Source: Trichobilharzia szidati (lineage: Eukaryota > Platyhelminthes > Trematoda > Strigeidida > Schistosomatidae). Taken from it: a DNA stretch of 64,000 bases. The stretch covers positions 36,516,052 through 36,580,051 of the forward strand of contig OX235274.1 in assembly GCA_944472155.2 (NCBI GenBank), read 5' to 3'. Shown piece by piece: positions 18,652 through 30,517 of this stretch. The notes under the pieces are model-generated. The model was not told the origin of the DNA. It made no database searches and saw nothing but the letters and a program-made list of their open reading frames with translations. The translations under genes were made by a program, and so were the position numbers. The number at the start of each line of letters is the position of its first letter. Position 1 is the first letter of the stretch.

Positions 18652-18830
18652 TCCAGCCCAAGTGGCTGAGTGTTGAACGACCTTGGACTCGTAACCTGGA
18701 GGTCCTGGGTTAGAATCCCGGTGAGGCTTTGGATACGCCCTGCCAAAGATTATCAAATAGGACGAAACGGCTGCCCAGTGCCCCTAGATGGTTTTCAATG
18801 ACCTCTGTAACTGATGGTGATTCGTGAAGA
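18652..18830 (+). mobile_element. tRNA-like SINE with hammerhead, copy i
   Basis: Plus-strand tRNA-like head (A-box-like AAGTGGCTGAGTG; B box GGGTTAGAATCCC). The hammerhead region at 18737-18781 has a stem I remnant CCTG/CAGTG, a CAAATAGGACGAAAC tract and triplet GCC. The 5' core reads CCAAAGA against CUGANGA (two changes). The 3' block GGTTTTCAATGACCTCTGTAA follows. Confidence 0.65.
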
Positions 18831-19904
18831 AAATCTAGCAGTTGAAATTAATCCCACATCCCCACAAATCCTATAATTTGAATAGCTACTAAACTGTATG
18901 AAATATATTATTATTGTTATGAGGACTACTAATATTATTTTGATAGTAGTATTGCTGATTAGTAAACCCTTGGTCCTGTTAGCCATCAATAGCTAGAGAG
19001 TTTATTCCTTTGTACTATATGGTGGGAAATATACTCAGATTTGTAAACAATCGCATAAACAGCTGTTCACTGACAAAGACCTATTTCATATATGAATATC
19101 AGAGGACCGATGTGAGGCCACACTTTCATCAGATATGGTGGACTCTGCAATAATAGAGCCTGCGAATTCACTGTTGCTAAAGTTGAACGTACCGGAGTTA
19201 GCCATTATCTCTTCTGATTACTATTTCAAAGAATGTACATCTGAAGATCAGGTGCCAGTTAAAGAGTATATGAATACTGAATAGCATTGGTTAGCTTTTA
19301 GTCTGAAACTCTTCCACACGTCTTCCCATGCATGACCCAACATGGGATTGTTTTCAGTAAATCTGAGTTTCTGGGTGAGAATATTACACTTTAGCTGCAT
19401 AATCAGAACCTCAGCCATGCTGTGTGAAGTTTAACCCCTACCAGTTTTTAGTATAGGATCTTTCATTATAGTCTTTAAGTGACCATCTTCACTAACATAT
19501 TAATATTTCTCGGTACGTTAAGAGGTGAGAAATATTTCTTTTCGCTACTTGTACTACTTATTTACTTTTGAGTAGTAGTTTTAATTCTGTAAATTGTTTC
19601 TAAAAAACATGTTGGCTGACGGCTGTAGGTTAGTCAAGTACATTAGAAGGAATCTGTTCAAATTCTGTTGAGCTAATATTCCCATATTTGAATGGCTTGA
19701 AAGTTTACTGTATACAACCAACCAACATGTTCATCAGCCTTACTGCATATTTTCACAATAATTTTCAACAATTCTGGAAAACTAACCGGATAAACCATTT
19801 GTAATGGACTTAGTTGAGTTATTATATGAGTGATCTAAACGTTATCAGTCACTTGAGTTACAAACATATTTTTTTATTAATAATGGCATTACCACTGCTC
19901 ATTT
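18831..19904. other. No gene recognised
   Basis: Unique-looking AT-rich sequence, about 1 kb. No ORF beyond 64 codons, no repeat matched within the window. Confidence 0.5.
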
Positions 19905-20965
19905 GGGTCCCAAGTGGAATATAGGGCTTCGACAACACATCTCTGTTTCATCCTGTTGTATGTAGTCCCCTTTAGCTTACTACACGACTGTTTATAAGCT
20001 ATCATCATCTCCTCCTCTTCCTCACAAGATCTCCTACATGTCACTCTTGGACACTCGATAAACCTTTCGTTTCCTATTCATCTTCCACTATAGAGATAGC
20101 CTGGTGCGCGATGTCATCAAACAGTCTCTTCACTGTGTGTCCGATCCATCTCCATTTTTTGAGCAATATGTTCTGGGTTGGTTTGTTCCCAAAGGTCATC
20201 GTTGATAATTATTCCTGGCCTGCCATCTTATCTTCAGTATTGAGCCAGCGATGACAGCTTTTAAAAATAATTTTCTTGACTCGAGCACCAAGTTTCCGAC
20301 TCACATAGAAGAACCAACTGACCTAACTTAGTTGTGGAAAATCCGAATTTTGTTCTTTATTCTGAGTAAGTGGAGCAGATTTCTCAACTGAGAATATCAT
20401 CGGCAATAGTAGGCGACAGCCTTGTCTTACTCCTGTCTTCACTTACAAGGTTTCTTCATCTCTTGTTCTGTTTTGTTTCTAGGTGAGTCGAATCTTGCTG
20501 TCATGATCCTCAATGAAATTAGTTTCCACTGCATAAGAGCTTTGGCTGCCACTAGTGACATAATGATAGCTATGCCATCAGTGTACTCATGGTTTTCGTC
20601 TGGGTGACCGAAGTAGATTACTGACTCACCCCATTTGACAATTTTAACAGTCCACCTACATTACACCTTCTCTGAAAGATCCCTAGTACTTCTGTGTAAC
20701 ATCTCATTTTTGTGGCAACTTGGGCAGCCTTCTCAGCCTTGTGCACTGTAAGAACACTACACAAACCAATGCTTATTTTTGCTTTCACCGGAAGAAGACA
20801 GATCGGCTGACTGGCTTCCCGAAGGCTTTCACCAGCTCATTTCATTCCGTCTCTCCTATTCCAGTGGAGAATATGTTCTTCTTTTTGCTTTGGAGTTTCT
20901 ATAGCAACTGGATTGATTTTCCGGGATAGAGCCGATAGTCCCACACCCATCCTCTCCCCTTTTCT
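19905..20965 (-). mobile_element. RTE-like LINE, internally deleted
   Basis: Minus-strand RTE copy. It begins at the left with the 3' terminus (reverse of ...CCCTATATTCCACTTGGGACCC) at 19905-19940, followed by the C-terminal reverse transcriptase region. At 20870-20960 it carries sequence resembling the RTE 5' region (GGAGTTTCTATAGCAACTGG..., compare 45370-45420 in reverse). The catalytic part is largely absent. It is therefore an internal-deletion derivative or two joined fragments. All frames are broken. Confidence 0.65.
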
Positions 20966-21507
20966 CTGCTTAGGACTGGCTAGAATACTAGTGAACTAGT
21001 AGACCTAGGCGATTAATTTATTTTAACATATAAATCACTAAATAATATAAGATAATAACTGGAAATAAACAGTGAATCTCTTGAAGACTGAGAGAATTTT
21101 GAATTAATTTGTCTGTAAAGACATTTTGAAGTGTAATGAAAGTAACTTTTGCGAATCCTTGTTTGCCTTTACTGGGAGAAAGAATTTTGGTCCTATGAAT
21201 AATCATAATCTCCAGTCGAATTAAACTTTCTGTCTTACACTTAAGAACAATATCACATTTAAATGTTGCTACTACATTGTTGGTGATTTAAATATATCCA
21301 AACCACTTACAGCCAAAAAGATTTCTGATGTTTTGCGGCACTCAGAAAGAAGCCACTTTAACTTATTGAAAAGCTGAAGACTTATAGATCACAGTGATTT
21401 AGTCTACAACACATGACTTCAACAGTCAGATATTCTTTTGACATTGGCCTTAGTGTGGTAGTGAGTGATTTATCGGTATACTTTTCTCGGATTTATTATC
21501 ACTAGAT
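20966..21507. other. No gene recognised
   Basis: AT-rich, no convincing ORF or repeat. Confidence 0.45.
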
Positions 21508-22905
21508 CTACACCTTCCAAGTGGAGTTTAGGACTTCAGTATCGTATCCCCATTTCAATCCGTTCCCTACTACCACTTTCACTTGTCTTCACAACTTCCC
21601 ATGAGCTTTCATTTCCCTCTCACATGATATCCGCGTTACTGTCTAGCTCTCAACCCTTCACCATCAATCGGATTCTACTCGAGGATATGGCGTGTGATGT
21701 CACTTGAATGTCTCTTTAGAGTATGTCCAATCCATCTACATTTCCGTCTGCACATTCGTATACTATAGATGTTTAGCTGGTTCAGTGCGTGAGTTCCTTT
21801 CTGACCTACTATCTTCTCTTCAGTATCAGAGGAAAACAGCTTTAGATGGAAGTCTGAAGAAACTTGGCAGAAATGCCTCAGGTGATTCACGCACCAAGTT
21901 TCTGAACAGTATAGAATTCCTGTCTCGGCAACAGTACTATTGAAAATTCAGATGTGGTTCCTTGTGCTGAGTGCTGTAGACCGCCACAATAATTTCAGTG
22001 CCTTACTTTCCCGATCTCAACCTGGCTGGCTTTAACATCCTTATCTGAGAGGCTTGTTGAGTCAATGGTACCTAGATAAGTGAAGTAGGAGACTCTCAAT
22101 TAGATTTCTCCCATTCATTGTTATTGTTATTGTTGGTCAGGTGTATTCATCATCACTGCCTTCTGAATGTTCCCTTGGAGTCCTGTCTCAGCTGTATCTT
22201 CTCCTCATCTGTCGGTTTTGTAGAAGTGTACAACTTGGGGAATGTATTAATACGTAATCTCATATTAATTTGTTTATAGGGTATATCAAGTTTCGTAGTT
22301 GTATAGTCACAATTTATATAACTATGAACAACAAACTGTGTTCGAGACATCATCGAGCAAATAATAGTGTTTCGCAGAATAAAATATTCAATAAACAAAT
22401 TAATATGTGATTGTCAGTTTTCTCTTGCATGTCTTCAAGTTTGTGTGATGTGAATCATAAATCTGAAGAATCCAGAACTTTTAGGGTCCTTTAGTCTGTC
22501 CATCGTAATCTCGTCTGTGCAATCCTCACCATTTGCAGAGCGGTTCAGTCCACCATATTGGTGACAGCTGATAGCCTCATCTTACTCCTGTCTCTATATC
22601 AAAAGCTTCGGTGAGCTTTCCGTTATGAATTACTCCGCATGTGGAATCATCATATAGTTGTTGAATAAAATCCATAGATTTTCGCAGCACTGCACTCCGC
22701 AGTGTTGAAACAGTTTCCAAATTACTTCATGGTCGATGCTTTCAAAAGCTTTTCTAAAGTCAATGAATTTGAGTCAAAGATTTGACTGCCATTCTAGGCT
22801 CTGTTCGACATTGATGTTCACTAATGTTGACTGGTCAGTGCATGAGTCATGCTTCTTGAATCCACCTTGTTGTGGGGGGGGGGGAATTCTTCCATTCAAG
22901 ACACC
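21508..22905 (-). mobile_element. RTE-like LINE, decayed, interrupted
   Basis: Minus-strand RTE copy from the 3' terminus (21508) through the C-terminal half and the palm region near 22740 (the complement encodes ...FIDFRKAFE-like sequence with EQSLEWQS upstream) to ~22905. A segment at 22210-22440 with Penelope-terminus-like sequence (GTTCGAGACATCATCGAGCA) interrupts it. A run of 11 G (22874-22884) lies at its 5' side. Non-functional. Confidence 0.75.
22210..22440. mobile_element. PLE terminal-repeat-like insertion in the RTE copy
   Basis: Resembles the PLE arms at 3301-3470: AACTTGGGGAATG.., CATATTAATTTGTTTATAGG, a CACAATT..ATATAACTATGAACAA run, then TTCGAGACATCATCGAGCAAATAATAGTG. No coding sequence. 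Boundaries approximate. Confidence 0.5.
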
Positions 22906-22924
22906 TTCTAATCTCATCATTATG

Positions 22925-23130
22925 ATAAGGCCTAGTATTTTGCAAATTATATTATTTTGTTTAATCGGATCCACCGGGTCCTTTAGCCTACAGAGCTTGC
23001 CTGAGAGTGAATTTGTAGGTTTAAATGTCAACCTAATTCCTGCCTCATCGAGAATCCTACGTAGAGTCCATAATGGAGTTATACTCTACCACAGTTCCCA
23101 AGTTTTATCCTTAGACCAGAGAAGTCTTAG
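22925..23130 (-). pseudogene. PLE nuclease fragment fused to a PLE terminus
   Basis: Minus-strand fragment of the same GIY-YIG group as 18107-18406: FKPTNSLSGKLCRLKDPVDPIKQNNIIC at 23030-22950, breaking off before the CxxC/YIG part. At 23065 it joins sequence identical in kind to the PLE terminus (CCATAATGGAGTTATACTCTACCACAG). The RTE copy lies directly to its left. Confidence 0.65.
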
Positions 23131-23227
23131 AAAACCCTACTGGAACAACACACTGATCAGCTGAAATATATTCCGCGATCAGAAACCTGGGGCAATGATG
23201 TTTGTTTGGCTAACTGGAGAGCTCTGT

Positions 23228-23515
23228 AATCCCAATTGTCATGCAATGATCTGAAACAGAGAGCAAAGCTCGCGTTAGCATGGTGATCACACAGGTGCCG
23301 CATGCTAGCAAGAACGAAGACTCAAGGCCAATGGTTGTATTTACAACCAATCATGAAACAATCAGATGAGAGGGGAAGGCTTTTCCTACTGGCCATCCGT
23401 TGCGTCGTCTTGGGTGACCAATCCATGCACGCTACGTAGCCAACCTGAAATTAGACAAGCATAGTTTAAACATTGGAAAACCACTGAACTTGCTATACCT
23501 TACACTACCGACTCT
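23228..23515. repeat. ~285-bp direct repeat, left copy
   Basis: Matches 43496-43780 in the same orientation with about 90% identity by eye. The two copies flank the outer Ty3/gypsy remnant, so they are candidates for its LTRs. However, TG...CA ends, a primer-binding site and a purine tract could not be identified. Contains the small palindrome GGTTGTATTTACAACC. Confidence 0.7.
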
Positions 23516-24378
23516 CCCATTGGAGCACTGCCCGCAGTGCTAAGTGGCCGTTACTGCAGGACATGCCTGGACTAAGACTTGTTACCAAGAGGGTTTTAAT
23601 TTATTGAAATGTATGACTAGACTCCGGGCGGAATTGGGATCCTGGATACTACAGGTGCAGTCACTTAGTACCTATACTACAGCAAATGGTCTTTCCCAGC
23701 GTTTAAGGAATTTAAGAGCCTTCCCTCTAGGTGGTGCCTCCTTAAGTAGCATTATCTTGTCTGCCGGCTCCACAGTTGATCCATGTGCTTTCCTATCATA
23801 TTATTCTTTCTGGTACCTATGGTTTGTTTGAAATATATCCCTAGTCATTTGGTGTACCATGTTCAGGCTTCGTCTCAGTCTGATTACGTGTTCTGATGCA
23901 ATCAGTGTTAATTCTTTCCTATTTTCCCTTGTCATTCCTTCTTTTGTGTTAATATTTATACTACTTATCTCTGGTAAGTAGTGCAAGTTGTATTTGTTCA
24001 TTCTTAACCACGTCTTTAAGTACTATCGAAGTTTATCTCACTCGATGTATTAATAACCAATTAGATGTATGATAAATATTTTCTTATAATCGATCATTAT
24101 TTGCTGCATATACTTTGTCCGTGTATCCCTTACTGTTGAACATTGTTTATCCGTATACCTTTATCCTGTGTTTGGCATTCGCGCGCTGTTTGAATAACAC
24201 GTGGATCGCCTTTGACAAAGCTCTGCTGTTTTTACTTGTTGACGCACACTGACTAAGTTCTTTGACAGCATCCAGCCACAAACACCTAAAAATTGAGGTT
24301 TGTATATTATATTTCATATTCTGTTTTTAATATAGGGCTGTATTTTTAGACAAATCCTGTGTTTTCGGATTTTACGCG
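23516..24378. other. No gene; 3' of the outer gypsy remnant
   Basis: Includes an 8-bp perfect hairpin (AGCACTGC/GCAGTGCT, 23523-23540). On the minus strand this region lies downstream of the integrase remnant and could be its 3' untranslated part. No motif is recognised. Confidence 0.45.
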
Positions 24379-25935
24379 TCACTCAACGTGTGGTTTTAAT
24401 AATCGTTCAAATATCTCCGCGAATTTCTTTTGGAAGAAATTCACAGTCAATGTGTCCTCTCCTAGTGTGTTTGAAGTCAGATAATTCGGCAACCGGAGTT
24501 CTCTTCTGGTAATCATATAATGAGGCGTTTGACGCGTAGCTTTGTGAATACTTGCTCTTAACACCACTAAGCACTGCGAGAGTGATCAGCCCCACTCCGT
24601 AAGGTTGTTTTGGCCTACAAATGCCTGCAGAAGTAATTTAAGTGTCCGATCGGTGCGTTCAAACAAACCATTCCCCTGTGGGTGGCACGGAGTAGTGTGT
24701 GTTTTCCGGGTACCTATTATGCCACAGAGTTCTCTAGAACGATACTTTGAAGTCGGGTCCTTGGTCTGAGTGCAACTGACACAGTGGTCGAAAATTAATT
24801 CTGCAATGGTTACGGAATCAACTTGTGGAATCACAATAGACTCGCACCATTTGGTAAAATGGTCTACCATAACTAAATATAGTTATTATTTCTGGAGGTT
24901 ACTGGGAGAGGCCTGATCAAGTCTATTTACAGTAAGTCATTCGGATAGCCAGTTATAATAGGTTCTAAGGGTGCCTTATTATTTTGGCGCACAGTCTTAA
25001 TAGGTCGGCATATCCTGCAAGAGCTACAGAAAGCTACGATATCCTTTCTCTAATGAGGCCACCAATAACGCTTTTTAGCTGCTTCTATCATCTTACCTGA
25101 GCATGCGAGGCCTAACTGCCTGTGTAAGGCACAAGTACCACGGGTAGTGCCAACTGTGGGGCCACAACGAGGCGAATGTGGGTGGGCCCATTTTCTTAGT
25201 ACAGGATGTTATCAATAATTTTCAAATTGTCCCACAGAGACCACAAACACCAAGTTTCCAATTCAAGTTTACTTGTTTCCTGAGCTGTCAGCCGTTCTCC
25301 TCCACCTCGAATACGTTCGTAAATCAGGGCAGGTTCCGGGTCTGAAGACTGAATTTCGGGCCAACTATATGACTTATGAGCGGGAGTCACCGCGATGCCA
25401 AAGAGGTTTTCTTGACAATGCATCTGCATTCCCATGATTTTTTCCAGCTCTGTGTTTGCATTCGAAATCGTACTCTTGCAGATGTTCTTGCCATCCAGCA
25501 ATGTGAACCTCAGCTTCTTCGAAGTTATGCAGCCAGCTATGAGCTTTGTGACCAGCACGTACTACGAAATGCCGACTGAGGAGATATGCTCTAAAGTGTA
25601 TAGCAAAATTGACCAGCACCAGCACTTCTTTCCGCTTGGTGCAGTAATTCTTTTCAATCTTGTTGAGTGCTCGACTTGCATAGGCTACTACCTTTTCTAC
25701 TCCATCTGTATCTTTTTGAGACAGAACAGTCCCGATACCACTGTCGCTAGCGTCTGTATCTAGGATGAACGGACCTGTCTGGTCAGAAACGTTGGGATAT
25801 GCTTGGATAGGAGGGCTACATCAACAGTCTTTAGGTTTTACAAAGGCTTCAGTAGCTGATACTGTTCAGCTGTAATCCTTCTTCTTAAGAATGTAGAATA
25901 AAAAAGCTAAAAATAGACAGAAGCTAAGTACAAAA
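24379..25935 (-). pseudogene. Outer Ty3/gypsy pol: RNase H and integrase remnant
   Basis: Minus-strand continuation of the pol remnant at 41403-42000, displaced by the inner element. Order: RNase H near 25850-25480 (FILDTDASDSGIGTVLSQKD; RALNKIEKNYCTKRKE; HKAHSWLHNFEE; GNADALSRKP), then the integrase N-terminal region (KKRYWWPH, CSSCRICRPIK), then the core (MVDHFTKWCESIVIPQ; HTTPCHPQGNGLFERT) and the C-terminal part to 24379 (MITRRELRLPNYL). Many stops and frameshifts; the second catalytic Asp region is scrambled. It is inactive. The frame joins precisely to 41425 when the inner element and one copy of CGTC are removed. Confidence 0.85.
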
Positions 25936-25939
25936 CGTC
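25936..25939 (+). repeat. 4-bp target-site duplication of the inner gypsy, left
   Basis: CGTC, repeated at 41403-41406. Confidence 0.8.
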
Positions 25940-26329
25940 TGTAAGAGTTGGACTTAGGATTTAACTTCTACCTAACAATAACCACTCTTACAAACTCCTT
26001 CACCGTTTATGCCCTTAATTAGTACTCTGCCTACGTGCAAGTACTAAAGAATGGAATCAAAGTTAGAAGACTCGAAATGGCAAGTGTAACTGGACCGGAA
26101 TTATATTTACACAACGAGATATGCAATTTGATAAGAAATAAAAAATACACACTTATCTGGAGGTGAGACGGTTGTCGGCTCGTAGAGTGTACTAGGTAAA
26201 AGTACAGCGAGAGAGCGAGACAGTAACCGTACAGGAGGAACCGGGGTACCAAGCGGAAGTGGAAGTGAAGTTAAACATGTCAGGTAGCATTCATTCAAAC
26301 AAAAGTTCAAAAGTACAATGTACGCTACA
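25940..26329 (-). repeat. Inner gypsy 3' LTR (390 bp)
   Basis: Begins TGTAGCG and ends CTCTTACA on the minus strand. Nearly identical to 41014-41402. A purine tract on the minus strand (AAGGGGGGATAACC, 26343-26330) directly precedes it, as expected for plus-strand priming. Confidence 0.9.
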
Positions 26330-27671
26330 GGTTATCCCCCCTTAGAAGGTTGGTGGGATAACAGCAAGCTTCGATATATAAAAGTAACAAGGTGGCTTAC
26401 AATAACGGTGAATGGACAAGAAAATGTGAAGATAGTAATAAAATAGCTGTTTTTCTTTTTTTTTAAATATATTGAGAGAGGAAAGAATGAAGGAAAAAAA
26501 ATTAAGGCAATTTATGAGCACTATGTACATGATCAATGGAGTAAGATGGAATATAAGAAGGAATAACGCTGGTGCCTTGGTGCGATTTTTTTTAAAAATT
26601 TTTTTTCAACATCGTTTATTTATACGAATCTTTTTTTATTTTTATTTTATTTATTTATTTAGGTTTTTTTATGACTCACTATTACGAGCTGGGTTATGTG
26701 GAGGTGTGATGGTTTACCTCCGTTACCCACGTTGTTATAACTGGAAGGTGGCTCATTATGTCTAAGTTTCCTCTTAGACTAATGCTCCATCCTTCCTCAT
26801 CAACTAAAACTAGTAGTAACACCAAAGGCAATCAATATACCAGCGTATTAGGAGGAGTAAAGTAAAAGCAACAGAAAAAAATAGAAGAAGAGGCTAAGAT
26901 TTAAAAATCAGCATAGGGTGTTAACAAAAACTTAAGCGGAATAAATGCGAGGGAACTAGTGTAACATGGAAGTGATACGCCAAAATGAAATAAAACAAGG
27001 AAAATTGCTAACGCTGTGAAAACTGATGGAATGTACAGAGAAGTGTGTGCAAAACCAATAGTTATGAGTAGGTACAATCGCCATTTTAAAAAAAATGTTG
27101 CAAGCTGTATAATTAAAGTCATACGAAGTAATTACAAATGCGGGTCACAAAATAAATAAGTGTCATCATGGCACAACCCGAGTGAACATAATAAAGTCTG
27201 TAAAAAACAATAGATTGAGCAGATTAAAGTGTACAGCAGGGAAGTGACACAGTCATGGGCAATAATATGTAAGGGTTCGTTGACTTATATAGTACAAGTT
27301 TTGCTTATTATATTTTTTTAAATTTTATTTTAAGACTTTTTTTGTTTTTACATTTTATCTTTTTATTTCTTATACTTTATTATTTTTTATTGGTCTATAT
27401 TTTGTTATTTCGCTTGGTAATTCCACAAGTGATGGGAGGCATCATACGACGATAGAGTTGATTGATGTAGTTAGCTGTTCGAGTGTAAGGCCGAAAATAA
27501 AATGCTAGAACACTCTGTAAAGAGAAAGGAATCTAACAAGGTTAGTAACTGTAAAAGCGGCTACTGCCCATAAACTAAATCAAAAGGGTAAATACCATGA
27601 AAAATGAATGTAAACTGCGACAAAGAAAGAGAAAAAATGAGAGTATGAACTACTCTTATACGTAAAAGTGT
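26330..27671 (-). other. 1.3-kb region between pol and 3' LTR
   Basis: Mostly AT-rich, T-run-rich sequence between the pol stop codon (27672) and the polypurine tract. Two hydrophobic minus-strand frames occur (27122-26901, 73 codons; 26536-26342, 64 codons). The first has several hydrophobic stretches but no signal peptide, cleavage site or family match I recognise. Some elements of the Boudicca group carry an extra ORF here; I cannot claim that for these. Confidence 0.4.
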
Positions 27672-30410
27672 TTAGTTAACAAATTCACAGTATCGCTTAG
27701 GCCAGTGCACACGCCGACCGGCGCGTGTAACTGTTGCCTTACTTGTCTCATCCGAGGAACTGCTAGGTTTAGCAGGATTTTTGACCATCGAACTTGGCTG
27801 GGGTGTGAGTGCGGGCGTAGTTGCTGGTTGCGTAGGCGTGAGGGGTACCGAGTCTTCAATGTAGGCCGCTTTAAGTCTGTCTACACTTACGGTGTCTTGC
27901 CGGCCAAATCGATCAATAACAAAAAATTTTTCTTTTCTACTAACGACCTTGAATGGTCCATCGTAAGGAGGTTGTAAGGGTCTACGAACGGTGTCGCAAC
28001 GCACAAAAACGTGTGTACAGCCATCGAGTCTAGCGTCTGCTTGCACTCTCTTGTTTTGTGTGCGTGTGGGAGTTGGTTGCAGGCGTTGCATAAGGCGCTT
28101 GAGGTCCTGAGCATAACACTGTACATCCGTAGCACCTGGTTCACCACTTTCAGGTGAGATAATTTCACCCGGTAGACGGAGGGTGGTACCAAACACCAAC
28201 TCTGCGGAAGTGCACTGTAAGTCTGCTTTGAGCGTGGAACGGATACTAAGTAGCACTAGGGGAAGAGACTCAGTCCACATAGTATTCTCTGTAGCCATTA
28301 ACGAAGCTTTCAGTTGACGGTGAAAACGCTCCACAAGTCCATTTGCTGCTGGATGGTACGCGGTTGTTCGGATGCGTTTGCACCCAAGTAGCTCTAAGAG
28401 CTTCTTGAAGTGGGTTGATTCAAACTGCTGTCCACGGTCTGTAGTCACCGTAGATGGACATCCGAATTGAGCTACCCAGCGTTCCATGAACACTCAGCAA
28501 ATGGTTTCCGCAGTAGTATCGGGGATGGGAATAGCTTCTGGCCAACGAGTGAACCGGTCGACACATGTCAACAAATAACAGTGGCCATTTGATGGTGGTA
28601 GAGGACCCACTATGTCTAGATGAACGTGGCTAAAGCGAGCATCGGGTGTGGAGAAGGAACCCACTGGGGTGATGTTGTGTTTGTGTACTTTAGCTCGTTG
28701 ACACGGCACACAGGCACGTGCCCAGATACGCACGTCTCGATTGATACCAGGCCAGACAAATCTAGCTGACACTAGTTTGTCCGTTGCCCGGATACCTGGG
28801 TGGGAAAGGTTGTGTAGGCTATCAAAAACTGTACGGCGCAATGAAGGTGGAACGATGGGTCTCGGGGTACCGGTGGACAGATCGCAGAGGATGGTACCCT
28901 CGCTATTAACGAGCGGGATACGCTTGATATGCAAGGAGGTATTTGACGACAGCTTATCAAGGTCTAACTCTGTAAGCTGACGTTGCGCCATTTGTTTCAA
29001 GTCAATGGTTGGAGGCGCCGACATGGTACATATCCGAGACAAGGCGTCTGCCACAGCATTGTCCACCCCCGAAATATGTCTAATATCCGAAGTGAATTGA
29101 GAGATATAATCCAAGTGACGCAATTCGCGTGGGGAATATCTATCTGTAGTAGTGTGGAGGGCATACGTCAGTGGCTTGTGATCGGTAAATACTGTGAATT
29201 TCCGACCTTCGACAAAATGGCGAAAATGTTTGATAGCCGCGTATATGGCGAGGAGTTCTCTGCCAAAGGTGCTATACCTCGCTTCAGCGGCGGACAACTT
29301 CCGGGAGAAAAAGGCAACTGGTATCCATGAAGTATGTACCAGTTGCTGTAGAACAGCTCCAATGGCTGTGTTAGATGCGTCAACTGAGATGCTAAGTGGA
29401 AGATGGACGTCAAGGTGGACTAGCATGGTGGCGTCTGCAATTGCCGACTTTATATTCTGGAAGGCTTCTCGAGCCTCTGATGTCATGCTGAACGTTTTGT
29501 TCCTACCCTTTAGTAGGTCTGTGAGTGGCAGTAAAATATGTGCACATTGGGGAACAAACCGTCGATAATAGCTCACCATGCCGAGAAATGTGCGCAAAGA
29601 TTTCATTGACGCAGATTCCGGGAAGTCGCGTATTGCCTGTACCTTCTCAGGTAGCGGGCGAATTCCCTGCTCATTAATGACATGTCCCAGGAAGGTCAAT
29701 GAATGGACGCCAATCTGACATTTGGACATGTTTAGTGTCAAACCATGGGCTGTTAGCCGCTCGAAAACCATCTGTAGATGCGTACGGTGGCTAGCTTCGT
29801 CTGGGCTAGCCACGAGAATATCGTCGAGGTAAGCATGTGCGCAATCTAATCCTCGCAAAACATCGTGAATAAACCGCTGGAATGTTTGTGCGGCGTTGCG
29901 GAGTCCAAACGGCATTCGAAGAAATTCGAAAAGACCAAAAGGGGTGGTCACTGCCGTTTTAGGAATATCATCTGGGTGAACTGGAATCTGGTGATAGGCC
30001 CTGGTTAAGTCCAGTTTACTGAATACCGTGGCACCCTTGAGAGACGACGTAAGGTCATGAATATGTGGTACGGGGTAGCGATCTGGCACGGTCTGTGCGT
30101 TAAGCCTGCGGTAGTCACCACAAGGCCTCCAATCTATCCCGTTAGACTTTGGTACCACGTGTAAAGGGGAAGACCACGGGCTGCTGGAAGGACGGATTAT
30201 CCCCATATCTAACATATGTTCGAATTCAGCCTTCACGGCTTGTAGTTTTTCTGGGGACAATCGCCGTGGTTTAGCGAAGACCGGTGGACCAGTGGTCACG
30301 ATATGATGAGTGACAGTAGACGTCACACAAGGAAGTTTAGAAACCGGTTTGAACAGATTAGCAAAGGACTGAAGAACTTCAGCGTAAGGGCGGTACGTCC
30401 AACGTTTGCG
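27672..30410 (-). CDS. pol: Gypsy pol: reverse transcriptase, RNase H, integrase (one in-frame TGA)
   Basis: A single frame of about 910 codons, open except for one TGA at 28496-28494. Reverse transcriptase: [15 protein letters not shown] (first catalytic Asp, ~residue 107 counted from 30326), [24 protein letters not shown] (~167). RNase [17 protein letters not shown] and [11 protein letters not shown]. Integrase: HHCC finger (H-x4-H then CVPC), then [21 protein letters not shown] and [10 protein letters not shown] giving the D,D,E triad, then a C-terminal tail ending at YCEFVN. The TGA lies between the first and second integrase catalytic residues. Codons upstream of 30326 continue the frame to ~30410, where an inserted block cuts off the protease. 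All catalytic residues for RT and integrase remain. It would make particles only with help. Confidence 0.95.
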
Positions 30411-30517
30411 TTACATTTTTGCGTGATTCGTTACATAAAATTTATCTTGTTGTAATCCTTGCACAAGTCCTCTACTACTTCCATACCTATAACTATTAAC
30501 TCTCATATCAAATAGTT

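Noticed and set aside
22736..23164. 142-codon plus-strand ORF
   Set aside because: Antisense of an RTE palm region joined to a PLE nuclease fragment and a G run.
26901..27122. Envelope-like ORF of the inner gypsy
   Set aside because: Hydrophobic but short, with no signal peptide, cleavage site or fusion motif; kept only as an unexplained region.
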